Assembly (NCBI GenBank): GCA_003290165.1 | Contig: QNQO01006228.1 | Location: 124,001-188,000, forward strand | Length of the DNA stretch: 64,000 bases | Reading direction: 5' to 3' | Source of the DNA: Berberis thunbergii | Taxonomy: Eukaryota > Streptophyta > Magnoliopsida > Ranunculales > Berberidaceae | Shown here: positions 1 to 11,231 of the stretch, one piece after another | Numbering within the stretch: position 1 is the first letter of the stretch | Layout of the letters: each line of letters starts with the position of its first letter | Position numbers and translations under genes: made by a program | Notes under the pieces: generated by a model | Database searches by the model: none | Told to the model about the DNA's origin: nothing | Seen by the model: only the letters and a program-made list of their open reading frames with translations

Positions 1-1052
1 ACCAAATTGATGCAATCGTTTTTCGCTCACTGCTTTGACCTAATCTTGTTGACCTGCACTAGTAACGCACGTAAGCCACAGACCACTGTTGTGGTGGCCG
101 ATGACACTCTAATGCTAAAGTTAGATAGGGATCTAAGGAAGGTGTAATGTTGTAAACAGGGAATTTGTAGCGTACCTTAGCTTACCAACCTCATGTCTTA
201 TTTATAGTGCAAGAGTCCTGGTTCGACTAGGCCATCCATGATGTAGTTTAGGAAGGGCATCTTCATGGAAATCCTTTTCTAATTAGGAGTCGTGTTGTAG
301 GAGGGAAGTTCCCTGTTAGCCTTGTGCTCCTAGATACGCGGGAGATAGTTCCCTATCTGAGGGCATTTTGTAAGATAAAGTTTCCCTGTGTGATATGTAC
401 TCTGGTATTTGCTTCCTAGTTGGAAGCAGTGAGGTATTGTAATTGCCTGTCCGAAGCTGATCATCGAGATACTTTCCTTATTAGCACTACACCACAAATC
501 TTCAGTTATTGCATGCAAAACAGCTATAATCGGATAAGATATAGGGGTGGGCACGGTCCGAATCGGTTCCAAATTTTGAGGAACCTAACTTGGATCGTTT
601 AAATTTAACGGATCCGATCCGGTCTGAATTCCCTTATTTTGAACATTGGGACCGAATCTAACTCGAACCGTTTGGAACGGTCCGGTTCCAAAATTAAAAT
701 ATTGCCATGCATCTCGAGACAAATGATTCTACTGTCAATGCAAATATTGCCACGTTATGCGCAAAGCAGAACAAGAGCAGTCTTTACTCTTTCATTTCTC
801 AACTTCTTTTCGTTGTCTCTATAAACCAAACCAAACACCTCTCAAAACTCCATCTCAAATCGCCCAAAACCCAATTTCAGTAATGAAGAGAAACAATCGC
901 CAGCTGAAGAACAACTATGCGGTGGTCTCAAAGGTGAAGATGGGCTACCAATTGAACCCACCACCGACAGAACCAGCTCAGCACTTCTGGATGACGAGGG
1001 TGGTGTCGGCGAAGCCTACTAGCCAGGACACCACAAGTACACAAGGAGATGC

Positions 1053-1496
1053 GTGAAGCCGAAAGGGTGCGTGGGGTACAAAGAGAAGGCAGGGAAGGGC
1101 ACGCAAAAGAGTAGATCGTTTTATGTTGGTAGTGGGTTGAGCTTTGCGGGAAGTTCTGCTACTGAGGTTCTTGGGCGGTTGTGTAATGAGTATGAAGACA
1201 ATGGTGATGAGTATTGGGATGATGATGAGGAGGAGTGTGTATCTGGTTTCAGAGAGGAGGAGGAGGAGCAGGTGATGAATTATTGGGATGATAGTGGGGT
1301 TGTTGGATCGAGAGATGTTCGATCAATTGTGTGTGAGGTTGAAGATGAAGGTGAGAATGAGGACCCCAGGGATGTTGTTATTAGATCGATTGTGTTTGGG
1401 GATGAAGAGGATGGGAGTGTTGAAGATGATGAGGAGGATGATAATGGGGACCCCAGAGATGTGGTTCAATCGATTGCGCATGAAGGGTATTGTTAG
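1053..1496 (+). CDS. Acidic low-complexity reading frame inside the hAT-like element
   Basis: A 147-codon open frame with no recognised domain. The N-terminal third is basic (KEKAGKG region), followed by a glycine/serine stretch. The rest is strongly acidic, with clusters of D and E and a repeated block around DPRDVV (codons ~104 and ~133). An overlapping upstream frame (757-1056) ends four bases into this one, so the original frame may have been broken by an indel. It could be a captured host fragment or chance coding of a purine-rich repeat. There is no evidence of expression. Confidence 0.25.
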   Translation: MKPKGCVGYKEKAGKGTQKSRSFYVGSGLSFAGSSATEVLGRLCNEYEDNGDEYWDDDEEECVSGFREEEEEQVMNYWDDSGVVGSRDVRSIVCEVEDEGENEDPRDVVIRSIVFGDEEDGSVEDDEEDDNGDPRDVVQSIAHEGYC

Positions 1497-1700
1497 GTGC
1501 AGGCTGTGTGGCTACAGAAAAGATAGGGGAAGAGAAGAAGACCAGAGAGGAGAGGATGCGGGTGCAGGCCGTGCAGCTACAAAGAAGATAGGGGAAGAGT
1601 AGACCGGAGAGGATAGGATGTGGCATGCAGGTTGTGCTTGTGCGGCTACAGAGAAGAGTGAAAGAGGGTACCCAGGTAGTGAAAGAGGATCACATCAGTG
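1490..1700. repeat. Short purine-rich tandem repeats
   Basis: A unit of roughly 65-80 bp containing 'gcaggc.gtg.ggctaca.agaagataggggaagag' recurs about three times, diverged, within the hAT-like element. A related 'gtgaaagagg' motif follows at 1660-1700. Confidence 0.5.
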
Positions 1701-2420
1701 AAAGAGGGTTGTAATGTAATGTAATTGTGATTTGAAACGGGTCCAACCCTGACCATTTCTTTTTAAAAAATAGGAACCGGGACCGAACCGTTTTATAACG
1801 GACCCGGATCGATCCGAACCGTATCTAAAAATACAAAATTAAAATCCGGACCGTTTAGAGCAAAACGGTCCAATTCGATTTGAACTTGCGGATCCTCGAC
1901 CCGTTTGCCCACCCCTAGATAGCATTGTCAGACACATTGTGTCAGCCCACGCTATTAAAAGTCTAGCTATATGATAGCATTTTTGGAACACTATTAAAAG
2001 TGCTCTTTTAATAGCATTTTTTGAATGTTGTGGTAAATCCTATAATAACATTTATAAAATGTGGTTATATTTTTTTTTACGCTATTGTAATCCCTTTATA
2101 GCGTTTAGAAAATGTTGTTATATAGTCTGTGCACTAGTGTAATTTCTTTCACAACATTTATAAAATTGTTGTAGATAAAAGTTGTGACATTGTTGTCTAC
2201 AACAGTTTTAGAATACTTTTAATTAATTGCTTATGACACTTCAAAAATGCTATTGAAAGTCTTCACCAATTTTTTTTGCAAATTTATTTTTAGCTTTACG
2301 CATCATTTGCAATTTGTACCTGCTATTAAAAAGTGCAACCGTAAATATTATCCAACTATAGTGCAATATTAAATAGAATTCAACCATATATAAAAATCTC
2401 ATCAACATTAATATAATCCT

Positions 2421-2462
2421 CCCCCCCCCACTACCACCACCACCACCACCACCACCACCACA
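2421..2462. repeat. CCA microsatellite
   Basis: A C9 run followed by about ten CAC/CCA trinucleotides, inside the CACTA element. Confidence 0.9.
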
Positions 2463-4980
2463 AGATTGCCGACTCTTTCAAATTCTGTGTAGGTAAGTTT
2501 TTCTGCTACTTATGCAGCTTGCATATCCATGTTTATCCTCAGAGATGTCATGGGAGACCCACTGATTTCAGTTCGTTAAGTTATTATCTGAGAAGCCACA
2601 GTGTAAGAAAATTTATCCCTGATTAGCAAAACAAGAGAAGATATTAAATATATGATATACTAATAAATATAATGGAAGAAAAAGTAAAAAGATGCAGAAG
2701 AGGAACAAGTGAAACACGTAAATTAATTGGATAAGTTGTAATCAATTATGTAAGGATCAAATTGAAAAATCACCGTTCCTTAACAGTAATTGTAATAAAT
2801 GGAGATAGACCAATACATGCCTTTAAATCGTCATGTTAGTTCTTTAACGGATACCTATATTCTTTGATAATCGAAAGTGAGTTGAGAAAGACACTACTTT
2901 ATATAAGATCTGAATGTTAGCTCACTCTTTCTCCTCATGTTCCTCGCAGAATAAGGAAAAGGGGTCAAATATCTAGAAAACTACAACAATCTGTGACCTT
3001 TTGGATAATTTCCAACTGCGGGAATCCTGCAAATTTGTAGTGCCTATGTCATTCATACTAATTACCCTTTCAAGTACGTTAGAACACACAGGTCATGCAA
3101 AACCATTTGAACCACCACATCAAATGCTTAATCCTAGTCGTTCTTATAATAAGATGTGCTAATTAAGGTTCATAGCAACCAAGGTACCTGAGTTTTGTAT
3201 ATTCTTATGATTAGATTCAGTGTCATTCGAGCTCTTCAATTGAACCCCCATTAAATCTAACCTTTTACAGGGAAATCAAAGAGTAAAATTAAGATTTTTA
3301 GTGAATCAAACATGTTGCAAAGTACCCAAAAAATCAGTGAAGTTAAAAAAGTAAACTTTAACCAAGTGAACAACAGAAATTATAAATATAGGGATAAATA
3401 AAAAAAATTCCCAAATAATAAATGGAGTGGTTGATGACTTTAAAAATATGGCATGATTGTCTAATACATGCATATGCTTAAAGCCTTAAACTGATGAGTG
3501 ATTCTAATTATTAAGTGGAAACAAACCATGTGCGCGCAGTTGCTGCCCATAATACTTACATACAAAAACTTCTCCATTGTCCAATCCACTAGTAAAAGGG
3601 CAAGGTATTCAATTGTACATATAAAAACTTCTCCATACTCCCATGTTCCTATGGTTCCATATTGGTTAAAAAATGAGATGTCAAACACAGTTTAAAGCAT
3701 AGAAATGTAAGCTCAACATGAGGCATAAGAAAAGTGAGATGTCAAACACATTTAAAACATATAAATAAATGCAATTATGGGTATAGTAGAAACTCAAATA
3801 AATAAATATAGTACCCAAACATGACGCGCAAAAGTGCTAGAGTACAAGTGCACTTGAAGATTATTGCTAGGTAGTCATTGTTTTCTAAATAGATGAAGGA
3901 TATAAGCACTAAACAAGAAGGTTACAACACTAAAAAGTGAATACCTGACTACTAGAGTAATACTGAAGACATGTCACGTGTTGAAGCACACTTTGGATGA
4001 TGATTCACATGGAAAGTTCTGTATGGGTAGAGAAAACCTAACCTGAAATGCAAAACACAGATCATTCCTTATCAATTTTAACATCTAAATAACTTATAGA
4101 CAATGCTGCAAACTTCACTGATGACAAAACCAGACAATAATAATCCATATTTTTACAATCAAAAAACACAATTCAAACTTTCTCCCTAATCAATTGAGAT
4201 TCGAAGTAAAACCTTCGATAGGGGTGTAAATCTAATGAAATCCTCCAGTCTTGGGATTCTGGCAGTTTTCAACAAGAAAAACAAAGAAATTCATCTATCA
4301 TTCAACAAAAAAGTAAAAAAAAATTATTCAATGGGTTGTTGGGAAATCAAGCTTGCAAAACCAGGCTTCATCATCAACAGTCTTTTTTCGGAGTGGAGAA
4401 ATTGATCCATTCGGGGGGCATTGATGTGCTGGTAAAGGTCGTCTTAGAATCTCAAAATCTTACATTGATTGAAACACCACAACCTTCAATGACCGAATTA
4501 GAGCCTCCAAACACGTTTAAGAAAAACCCGAAATCAGAGCAAAAACAGAATGAAGAAAGAAGAACAAACCAGTCTATCAGACAACTACATACAAAAGGAG
4601 CATTTGAAGATATCATCCAAGAGTTGAAGATCCTCGCTCTTTTTCGTCTTTGAACACTCAAGATCTATCAGACGAAACCTGCGAAGTGAGCAATTCATCG
4701 GCTTCCATCGCTTGAATCGTCACAATCAAATCTCTGGAGCCTCCGCCGAGCACTGCCACAGTAGTAGCGTCACCAGAGCAGTCTTAGTGGAGTGTCGACG
4801 TCGATTCAATGATGTTTAAGAAGAAAATGTATTTCGATCTCTTTCTCTCGTTCTCTTTCGAATTGATCTCTCTCCCTGAATTTGACTTTATCCCTCGCTC
4901 AGATCAATCTCCCTTCGGTTAGAGAGAGTGGAGGGCTTTTCTAAAATTTCAAGTGAAATTCGAGCGGTGTGATACTTTTT
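2463..4980. other. CACTA interior without a convincing gene
   Basis: AT-rich with scattered short open frames and no recognised domain. On the minus strand near 4665-4705 there is a small candidate first exon (Met-Glu-Ala-Asp-Glu-Leu-Leu-Thr-Ser-Gln, then a GT) below a GC-richer, UTR-like stretch (4690-4800). This may be a captured 5' gene end. No second exon could be joined to it. Confidence 0.3.
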
Positions 4981-5296
4981 ATTTCCCGCTTTCACTTCTA
5001 CAACGTTTTATTATTGTAATTCTATTAAAACATGGATTTTCATAACACAAGTGAAAAAAAATCATATATTTAAGTGTTATTAATGGGCATTTGTGGTGTA
5101 TTGTAGGGCTTACATGTATTGAGGATAGCTGTGAAACATATGGGCCTAGCAGGATGTAGAGTTCGGGTTCGTTTGGCGGATTGCATTGAGTGGGCTTAGA
5201 ACTGCTTAGGCTGGATCAGTGTTGGGTTGACATTGGGGTCCGTAGTTTCTCAAGATCATCATGACACGTGTATGACTCAGGGATGTGACCGCATCA

Positions 5297-5651
5297 AGTT
5301 AGTAATGCATGTTTATTATTTCTATTTGTTTTTTGATGCAAATATTACTTTATGCTTGTAAAACTTGAAATATGTTATGTTTTGAGTGTTCTTAAACCTA
5401 TTATGATTGAGAACGCGTCTTAGTTTACACAGTAAGGTCTAATTTGTTGGTGACTTTAGGGGAAATAGAAGGGAGCGTGGCTTCAAAACCTTCAATATGG
5501 TGTATTCGGTTTGGGAAACAATCAGTATGATCATTTCAATTAGGTTTGACCTTTCAATGCAGTATATATATATTTTGTGTGATTTTGAGGAATGAGACCA
5601 GAATTGTTATTGAATGGTTATTTTGTTATATTAAATTTTTAGTTTTGTTAT
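5297..5651. other. Non-coding stretch between two retrotransposon insertions
   Basis: No open frame or repeat is evident. By position it is the left flank of the Tat-like element, and so was once continuous with 14069 onward, where P450 reductase exons begin. It may be intron or intergenic DNA of that locus. Confidence 0.5.
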
Positions 5652-6543
5652 TGATGGGTCCAAATTAGGACTGAACAAAAAAAACGATTAAACCGACCGA
5701 ACCGATCTAAACCGAATCGATTGGTTCGGTTTAAATTCGGTTCAAATCGATTTTAAAAAATTCAAAACCGAAGTAGTCGGTTCGATTTCTATGTGATTTT
5801 AACCGACCAAACCAAACTGACCAAATATATATAATAAATAATATATATTTTATATATAAATAATACAATATGTTTAAAATAGTCGGTCGGTTCGGTTTTA
5901 TTTCGGTTTTGATTCGATTTTAGTCGGTTCGGTTTCGGTTTGAAAATTTTAAAACCGACATAAGTCAGTTCGGTTCACGATTTAGGTGAAAAATCGAACC
6001 GTCGGTTCGCTTTTCAGCCCTAGTCCAAATCTCATCCTCCTAAGAGTTTGACTTGCAAAATAGATGTTAGACTTCCAAATACCACATTTTTGGTGGCCGA
6101 AGGCACTCCGATGCTTAAAGCAGTCACTCTATTGAAGAAGGAAGTAAATCTAGACAAAACTCAGTTAAAGTTGCATACCTTTGTTGATTGTTCCTTTACC
6201 TTATATAATGGTCGCGGTTAATTCTCTGCGTGACTCAAGCATGTGATGCACAACGGAGGGAGACGTTCTTCGTAACCGTCTCCTCCCTTATAAAAATGCA
6301 TCTGTGGAGGCGTAACTCCCTCCACGACTCTTTTCTTATGCAACGTTTCTTTCTTTATGAGAGAACTCGTTCGAGCCTTAGTTTTGATTTTTTTTTCTGA
6401 CGAGCCCTGTTTAGGCTTTTATGAGTGGTTTTTCCCTCTTTGGGTTTTATGAGCTAGTTCGGTTTTGAGATGCTTGATCCTCGTGATGGATGATTTTTGT
6501 CACGTGTGTGGCTGTGATGACGGTATATTTTTATGTATCATCA
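5652..6543 (-). repeat. 3' LTR of the Tat-like element (holds a MITE)
   Basis: It aligns along its length with 13532-14068. Shared blocks include 'ggcactccgatgctta', 'actcagttaaagttgcata' and 'ggagggagacgtt'. About 530 bp remain once the MITE at 5666-6022 and one target copy are removed. Outer end TGATGG, inner end TATCATCA. Confidence 0.88.
5666..6022. mobile_element. hAT-type MITE inserted in an LTR
   Basis: The 357-bp element starts TAGGACTGAA and ends TTCAGCCCTA (one mismatch between termini). It is flanked by a perfect 8-bp duplication GTCCAAAT at 5658-5665 and 6023-6030, the size made by hAT transposases. The other LTR of the same retrotransposon lacks the insertion, which confirms both boundaries. 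The interior is rich in 'accga' and 'tcggt' motifs on both strands and has no coding capacity. Confidence 0.9.
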
Positions 6544-6544
6544 G

Positions 6545-6557
6545 CTACTCTCCCCTT
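6545..6557 (-). other. Polypurine tract of the Tat-like element
   Basis: Read on the minus strand it is AAGGGGAGAGTAG, directly before the LTR start TGATGATAC. This is the expected plus-strand priming site and fixes the inner LTR edge. Confidence 0.65.
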
Positions 6558-6862
6558 AGTTAGTGGGTATGCTCATGTATCTATTAATTGTGTGGCGGTC
6601 GGATTTTGATTTCATCATTACGACACATTTAATGTTGTTACTAGCTGTTGTTGCTTCTGTCTCTTCTATCTTCTATCAATTTGCTCGTTTCAATGTGATT
6701 TTTGGGATTTCGTGCAATTGTCACATTTCACGCATTTTCCCAAGAGCGGACCTTTCATTGTTCATCCTTATAGAAAGAGGAGTTGACTGCCGGGTTATCC
6801 CCTTTACGCCCCTTTTATTTCCAGTTTTTGATTCCTTTATCTCTTGATTTTGCTTTGTAACC

Positions 6863-9080
6863 ATGTCTAGCTTCATGGTATTGAGTGGCAATGTTCTTGA
6901 TATTTGTGAGGCTTTCTTTTCGCCTAAATGGGTGACACAGGCGACTTTGGATAGCATTCATCATGATTATTCGCCGTCGGCCGATCTCGAAATCATTATC
7001 ACTAAAGAGGGTGATAGTCCTTGTCGTCCAAAGCATGACTATAATGCTTTGTACCACAACATGTTCCATTCTAGCTTTAGGCTTCTGATTCTTGAGATCG
7101 TCTGGGAGTACTTAGATTTTGTAGGCATTGCTCCTGCCCAACTAATTCCTAATGGTTGGAAGGTGATGATTGCAACCTTAGCGAGGGTCGTTGCATCCGG
7201 TATCCCTATGAATATCAGGGTTTTGCTTTCCTTGCGGTGGTTCGGTGTAAACGCTAACTGGACTTGCTATCTTTGTTCCCCATCTTGTTTCAAGAGTCTG
7301 CGAGAGGAGTATGGGGGCTGGCCGAGGCATTGGTTTTATGCTTCCATTGCCTCTAAATATTTTAAGTTGCGTAAAAATCAGATTTTGCTGTCGTTCAGAG
7401 AGGCTAAGAGGATTGAATTATCGTTGTTGTTAGAGCATGAGTTCTGGAACTGGTTTGACAAGCTTCCTCGAGTTGGAAGATTTCCTTAATACGGATGTTA
7501 TTGTCTGTAGTGAGTTGTATTCATCGAGTGAGGCGGGCTGCGCAGAGCTTACAATAATTCGTGCTTCAGAGGTGACTGTTGCATGTGCTGGTGATGTGAA
7601 TGTCGGCTGGGGAGCGAGCTCCACTAAGGAACATGTGGGCTGAATTGCTTATGTTGCTGTCAGAGACTCTGGGAGTGTTAGCTCGGTCGTTAGAAATAAG
7701 AAAGTTCCCAGGTCTCTCGTCCCGTCTAAGATGTTGACACATAGTCCTAGTCGTGTCCAAAAGAAGAAGTTCGCCACCTCGGCTCACGATACCATTAGGG
7801 CTCCCTCTCCTCCTACGCTTCTTGGGAAATGAGTTTGTGATGCTGGTGACTTCGCTGCTCGAAAAAATGAGGAGATACATCAAGCTCTTGAGAATATAAA
7901 ATAATGAGGTTTCTCGTCCTTTGGACGATTGTGAGAAGAGTCGTGTCTCTTCGTACAACTTGCCTGTTTTTGCTAACCTGATGGTCTATGACTCTTGCGT
8001 CATTGATAACAAAATGCTTCAGCTTAGACTCGAGCAGTCTAAGAATCTAAATAGTACCAAGACTTTGGATGATTTTGAGTATGATCCATCTTTGGAAGAT
8101 CGAGTCATTACTCGAGCATGACACTTCAAAATTTTCATGTCTTCTGCTGTTGCTGGGACCTCAGAATCGCCTGCTACTCCTTTCGCTTCTAGTCTTATCT
8201 TGGTTGCACCCGAGGATTTATGCTGGCCTTCTGAGATTGATGTGCAGGATAGTACCCGCAATCTCATTGGCGGTTGGCTAACATGACTCTTATGCATGTG
8301 CGCCCACCACGTCATCATATTGATGAGGGCTTCCAGCACCTCATGGAAGGAATGACCCATTTCACATATGCGGGCGTGATGGGGTCAGATTATAAGGTTG
8401 CCCGCGATCAGGTGGCACTCATCGAGTGGAAGCTGGAGAAGCATGCCTTGGTACTTTCTCACGTTCTCTGCCAATTTGATTTGTTGAGAACACAGTGCAT
8501 AGAACATGCGAAGGCTGCTGATACTGCGTGGACTTTGTTGAAGGAGGTCGAGGCTATTCGGGATTAGTTTGCTTTTGATCTCGAAACGTTCAAAGTTGAG
8601 CTGGATAGGTTGTGGTCCCATCTGAGTGTTTCTGAGAAGGAATTGTCCAACTGAGTGGCTGAGCGTGACGAGGCTAATCATTTTGTCGAAGAGTATTCTG
8701 CTAGTCTCTAGGCTTCTGTGGTGTGGAATGCTTAGCTGAATTCTAAGTTTATTGCTGCCAAGTTTGTGGTTTTCGTTAGATTTACGGTCATCGAGAATGA
8801 ATTTCTGTTGACTCGAGCTTTCGTTTATTACTGACAAGCTAAAAGCCGTAGAGGCAGTGGATTGGAAGAAAGTGGTTGTCATGACCTTTTGGATTTCCTT
8901 GAGAAACAAGGCTTGGATTTAACCGAGTATCGTTGCTATGTTGAGCAAGTATTTGAGGATGAAGAAAAAACCGTTCCGAATTCATTGAGTGGCCTTGTTG
9001 TCGAAGAACAGTCGTCTCATCATCTGTCTGAGCTTGTGCCATCTAGTGACGTTGCTACTAATGTTGATGTCCCCTCTTAA
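6863..9080 (+). pseudogene. Antisense extra ORF, Transposase_28 ('putative gypsy-type transposon') family, broken
   Basis: The first 208 codons (6863-7489) are open and carry the motif I-A-P-A-Q-L-I-P-N-G-W around residues 91-101, the hallmark of the plant 'putative gypsy type transposon' family, followed by a conserved L-x-x-R-W-F-G-V. Beyond 7489 the frame is interrupted by stops and shifts. Related pieces continue at 7921-8121, 8274-8567 (helix-forming, charged, coiled-coil-like) and 8862-9080, giving a likely original length of 600-700 residues. It lies between integrase and the 3' LTR, on the opposite strand to pol. Such extra ORFs are known from Tat-lineage elements; their function is not established. 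No other host-like domain is visible. Confidence 0.7.
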
Positions 9081-9578
9081 ACGCCCTTCTTGGCACCTTT
9101 GTAATCTTTTCTTTTTAAAAGATCAATGGAAATTTGTATTTTGGATTGATTGTCTCCAGTATGTCTAGCTTATTAGCTTTTGACATCCCTGGTAGAATTT
9201 TAACTCGTTCGTCTGGATTTTTGTGTATGGCTTCAATGTTCGACATACTAATCGTGTAGAAGCTATTTTTACGAAATCCAATTCTATGTCTGGATTACGA
9301 TGTCCTACATTATAGTCGACGAAAAAAAGTCTGGCTCATATGTCCTAGTACTTTATTACTTCGTGGTTTATCAGGCCAAAAGTTTCATGTTTATGCCCGA
9401 CTCGTTCGTCCTGATACATATATTTATTTGTTGCTCGATACTCTAGTCGTGTTGTGTGCTTTCACGAGTGAGATTTTTTGTCAGACTTTTTCGTCTCGAC
9501 TAAACTTTTATCGCTTGAACTCAAAATGGAAGGTTGCGCGAAGAGTTTATTGATAATATTTTTTCAGGTGCTCTAAAT

Positions 9579-10479
9579 TCACGATCGTGGTAGCTTTTCA
9601 CCCTCTATGTTTTCTAACCAATATGTTCCTGGTCTATTGATTTTTATTACTCTGTACGACCCTTCCCAATTCGGGTTTAGCTTATCTGCGACTGGTTCCT
9701 TTGTGTTGAGCTAGACTTTCCGAAGCACCCAATCCCCGACATTGAAAGTGCGGGCCTTTACCTTCTTATTGTAATATCTGGCCATACGCTGTTGGTAGGC
9801 TGCCATTTTGATAGTAGCCGCTTTTCATTTTTTTCGAGGAGGTCCAACCCGACTCTTAATGCCTCGATGTTCTTCGGCACAAAATTCTTCAGTCCTGAAC
9901 ATTGGCATTCCAATCTCCGCGGGTATCATTGTTTCGAATTCGTATGCGAAGGCAAAGGGGTTTTTCTCCTTTTGGGGTTTTTTTGTTGTTTTTTATGCCT
10001 AAAGGACACTAGGTAATTCAGATGTCTACAATCCTTTTGTTGCCTCGAGCTTTTTTTTTGATCGCCTCCAAGTTTGTTTTGTTGGTGACCTCGGCTTGCC
10101 CATTCACCTATGGATGGGTGGGTGCCGAAAAGTGCTGCTGGATGTTCAGGTTTTCGCACAGCTCCTTGATCTTTCTACCTTCAAATTGTTTCCCGTTGTC
10201 CGTGACAATTACCCTTGGGATCCCAAATCTGCATATTATGTCATTCCAAAAAAACTTCTCGACTTGGGTTTCTTCTATATTTTCTAGAGGCACTACTTCT
10301 ACCCACTTAGTAAAGTAATCTACTGCCACAAGGAGAAACTTCTTTTTGCCGGATACGGGGAGTGGTCCTACGATGTCCATTCCCCATTGCGTGAACTGTC
10401 TAGGGCTACTCATCGGGACCAAGTCCTGGCCTGGCATGTGAGTGTTGGGGAAAATCTCTAGCATTTGTCGCATGTGCAA
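9579..10479 (-). pseudogene. Tat-like integrase remnant
   Basis: From 10479 down to 10108 a 123-codon open frame holds the integrase core. D-I-V-G-P-L (first catalytic Asp) is followed about 55 residues on by I-V-T-D-N-G (second Asp), then F-x-G-R-K-I. The glutamate region is beyond the first stop. Readable but interrupted sequence continues to 9579, including the C-terminal motif V-G-D-W-V-L and W-E-G-S-Y-R-V typical of Ty3/gypsy integrase ends, then a stop. The enzyme joins retrotransposon cDNA to the genome. This copy is inactive because of internal stops. Confidence 0.8.
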
Positions 10480-10772
10480 ACAAGTTTATGAGCATTCGTT
10501 TGCATCGTTGGCCAGTAGTATCCTAGTGTGAGTGTTTTATGGGCTAGCGTTCTTCTTATTGGGTGATTCTCGCATGTGCCGTGGTGAATTTCTCATAGAA
10601 CATAGTCAACATCTTCAGGTGAAAAACACCTTAGTAGTAGACTGGTGGCAGATCTTCTGTAGAGTTTGTTGTTGATCATTGTGTATCGTGCTGCTCAATT
10701 TTGCAGTTTTTAGGCCTCCATTTTATCTATTGGGAGTTCTCCATTTGATATATACGCTAGAATTGGAGTTGT

Positions 10773-11231
10773 CTAGATGTTTTCTTGGTTTGTGGTGCAT
10801 GCCTCTTGCACCTGGTTCTCAAGTATGGAACCTCCCTGCATCCCCATGAGTGGAATATCGCTCTTTATAGCTTGTGATGCCTCATTTGCTAGTTCGTTGG
10901 CTTTTTCATTTTCCGCCCTTTCACACCGTTGAATGATTGTGGTCTGGAAGCCTTCTATCAGTTCGGTAGTCTTTGGGTGGTAGGCTTTCATTTGAGCGTC
11001 TTTGACCTGGAATTCACCGTTTAATTGATTGACATCCAATTTAGAATCAGTAAAGACACTGATATATTTTATTCCCAAGTATTTTGTTAATTGTAACCCA
11101 ACATCGCAGTTTCGTACTCGACTTTGTTGTTTGAGGCTTTGAAATTGAAATTGTAACCCGACATCGCTGTTTCGTACTCGACTTTGTTGTTTGGCTTTGA
11201 AATTGAATTTTATCGCCTTATCTAATGTCAA
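10773..11231 (-). pseudogene. Tat-like RNase H remnant with an internal tandem duplication
   Basis: The frame reads F-T-D-S-K-L-D-V-N-Q-L-N-G (RNase H second Asp and helix) and later H-x-x-x-R-A-E-N-type sequence (R-C-E-R-A-E-N-E-K-A-N-E-L-A). The N-terminal part is scrambled by a 60-bp direct duplication (11091-11150 and 11151-11207), so the 'D-V-G-L-Q' segment appears twice. RNase H removes the RNA strand during reverse transcription. Confidence 0.75.

Larger units (their letters stand above)
542..1917. mobile_element. hAT-like non-autonomous element nested in the CACTA element
   Basis: It begins TAGGGGTGGGCA and ends TGCCCACCCCTA, perfect inverted termini typical of plant hAT elements. 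Both ends are followed inwards by stretches rich in 'cggttcc' and 'gaaccg'. The flanks at 533-540 (gataagat) and 1918-1925 (gatagcat) could be an 8-bp target duplication with two changes, but one extra base lies between, so this is uncertain. At 1376 bp it is longer than a MITE. It carries a reading frame of unknown origin (1053-1496) rather than a transposase. Confidence 0.65.
485..5103. mobile_element. Non-autonomous CACTA (EnSpm) element
   Basis: The left end reads CACTACACCACAAAT. The right end is its inverted copy with one mismatch (ATTTGTGGTGTATTG). The element is flanked by TAG at 482-484 and TAG at 5104-5106, the 3-bp duplication expected of CACTA transposons. Inside the left end are repeated short motifs around 'atagcatttt' and 'gctattaaaag' (1920-2180), like subterminal repeats. 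No transposase is readable. The element is 4619 bp including a nested hAT-like insertion at 542-1917, so about 3.2 kb of its own DNA. Confidence 0.8.
8..5296 (-). repeat. LTR of a Tat-like Ty3/gypsy element, split by a CACTA insertion
   Basis: The outer pieces 8-484 and 5107-5296 together make an LTR of about 667 bp. It starts TGATGCA and ends GCATCA, an inverted terminal pair. The ACCAAA just before position 8 matches the base order next to the right LTR of the Tat-like element at 13525-13531, so this looks like the primer-binding-site side of a minus-strand element whose body lies left of the window. Shared landmarks with that LTR are a 'gtggccgatgacactc' motif near 92 and 'acacgtgtatgactc' near 5265. 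The two LTRs are related but clearly diverged. The target duplication cannot be checked because the other LTR is outside the window. Confidence 0.6.

Noticed and set aside
420..602. Short overlapping ORFs on both strands at the left end
   Set aside because: They cross the LTR, CACTA and hAT boundaries and have no recognised motifs.
9792..10318. Plus-strand ORFs opposite the integrase
   Set aside because: They are shadows of the minus-strand integrase, which has clear motifs.
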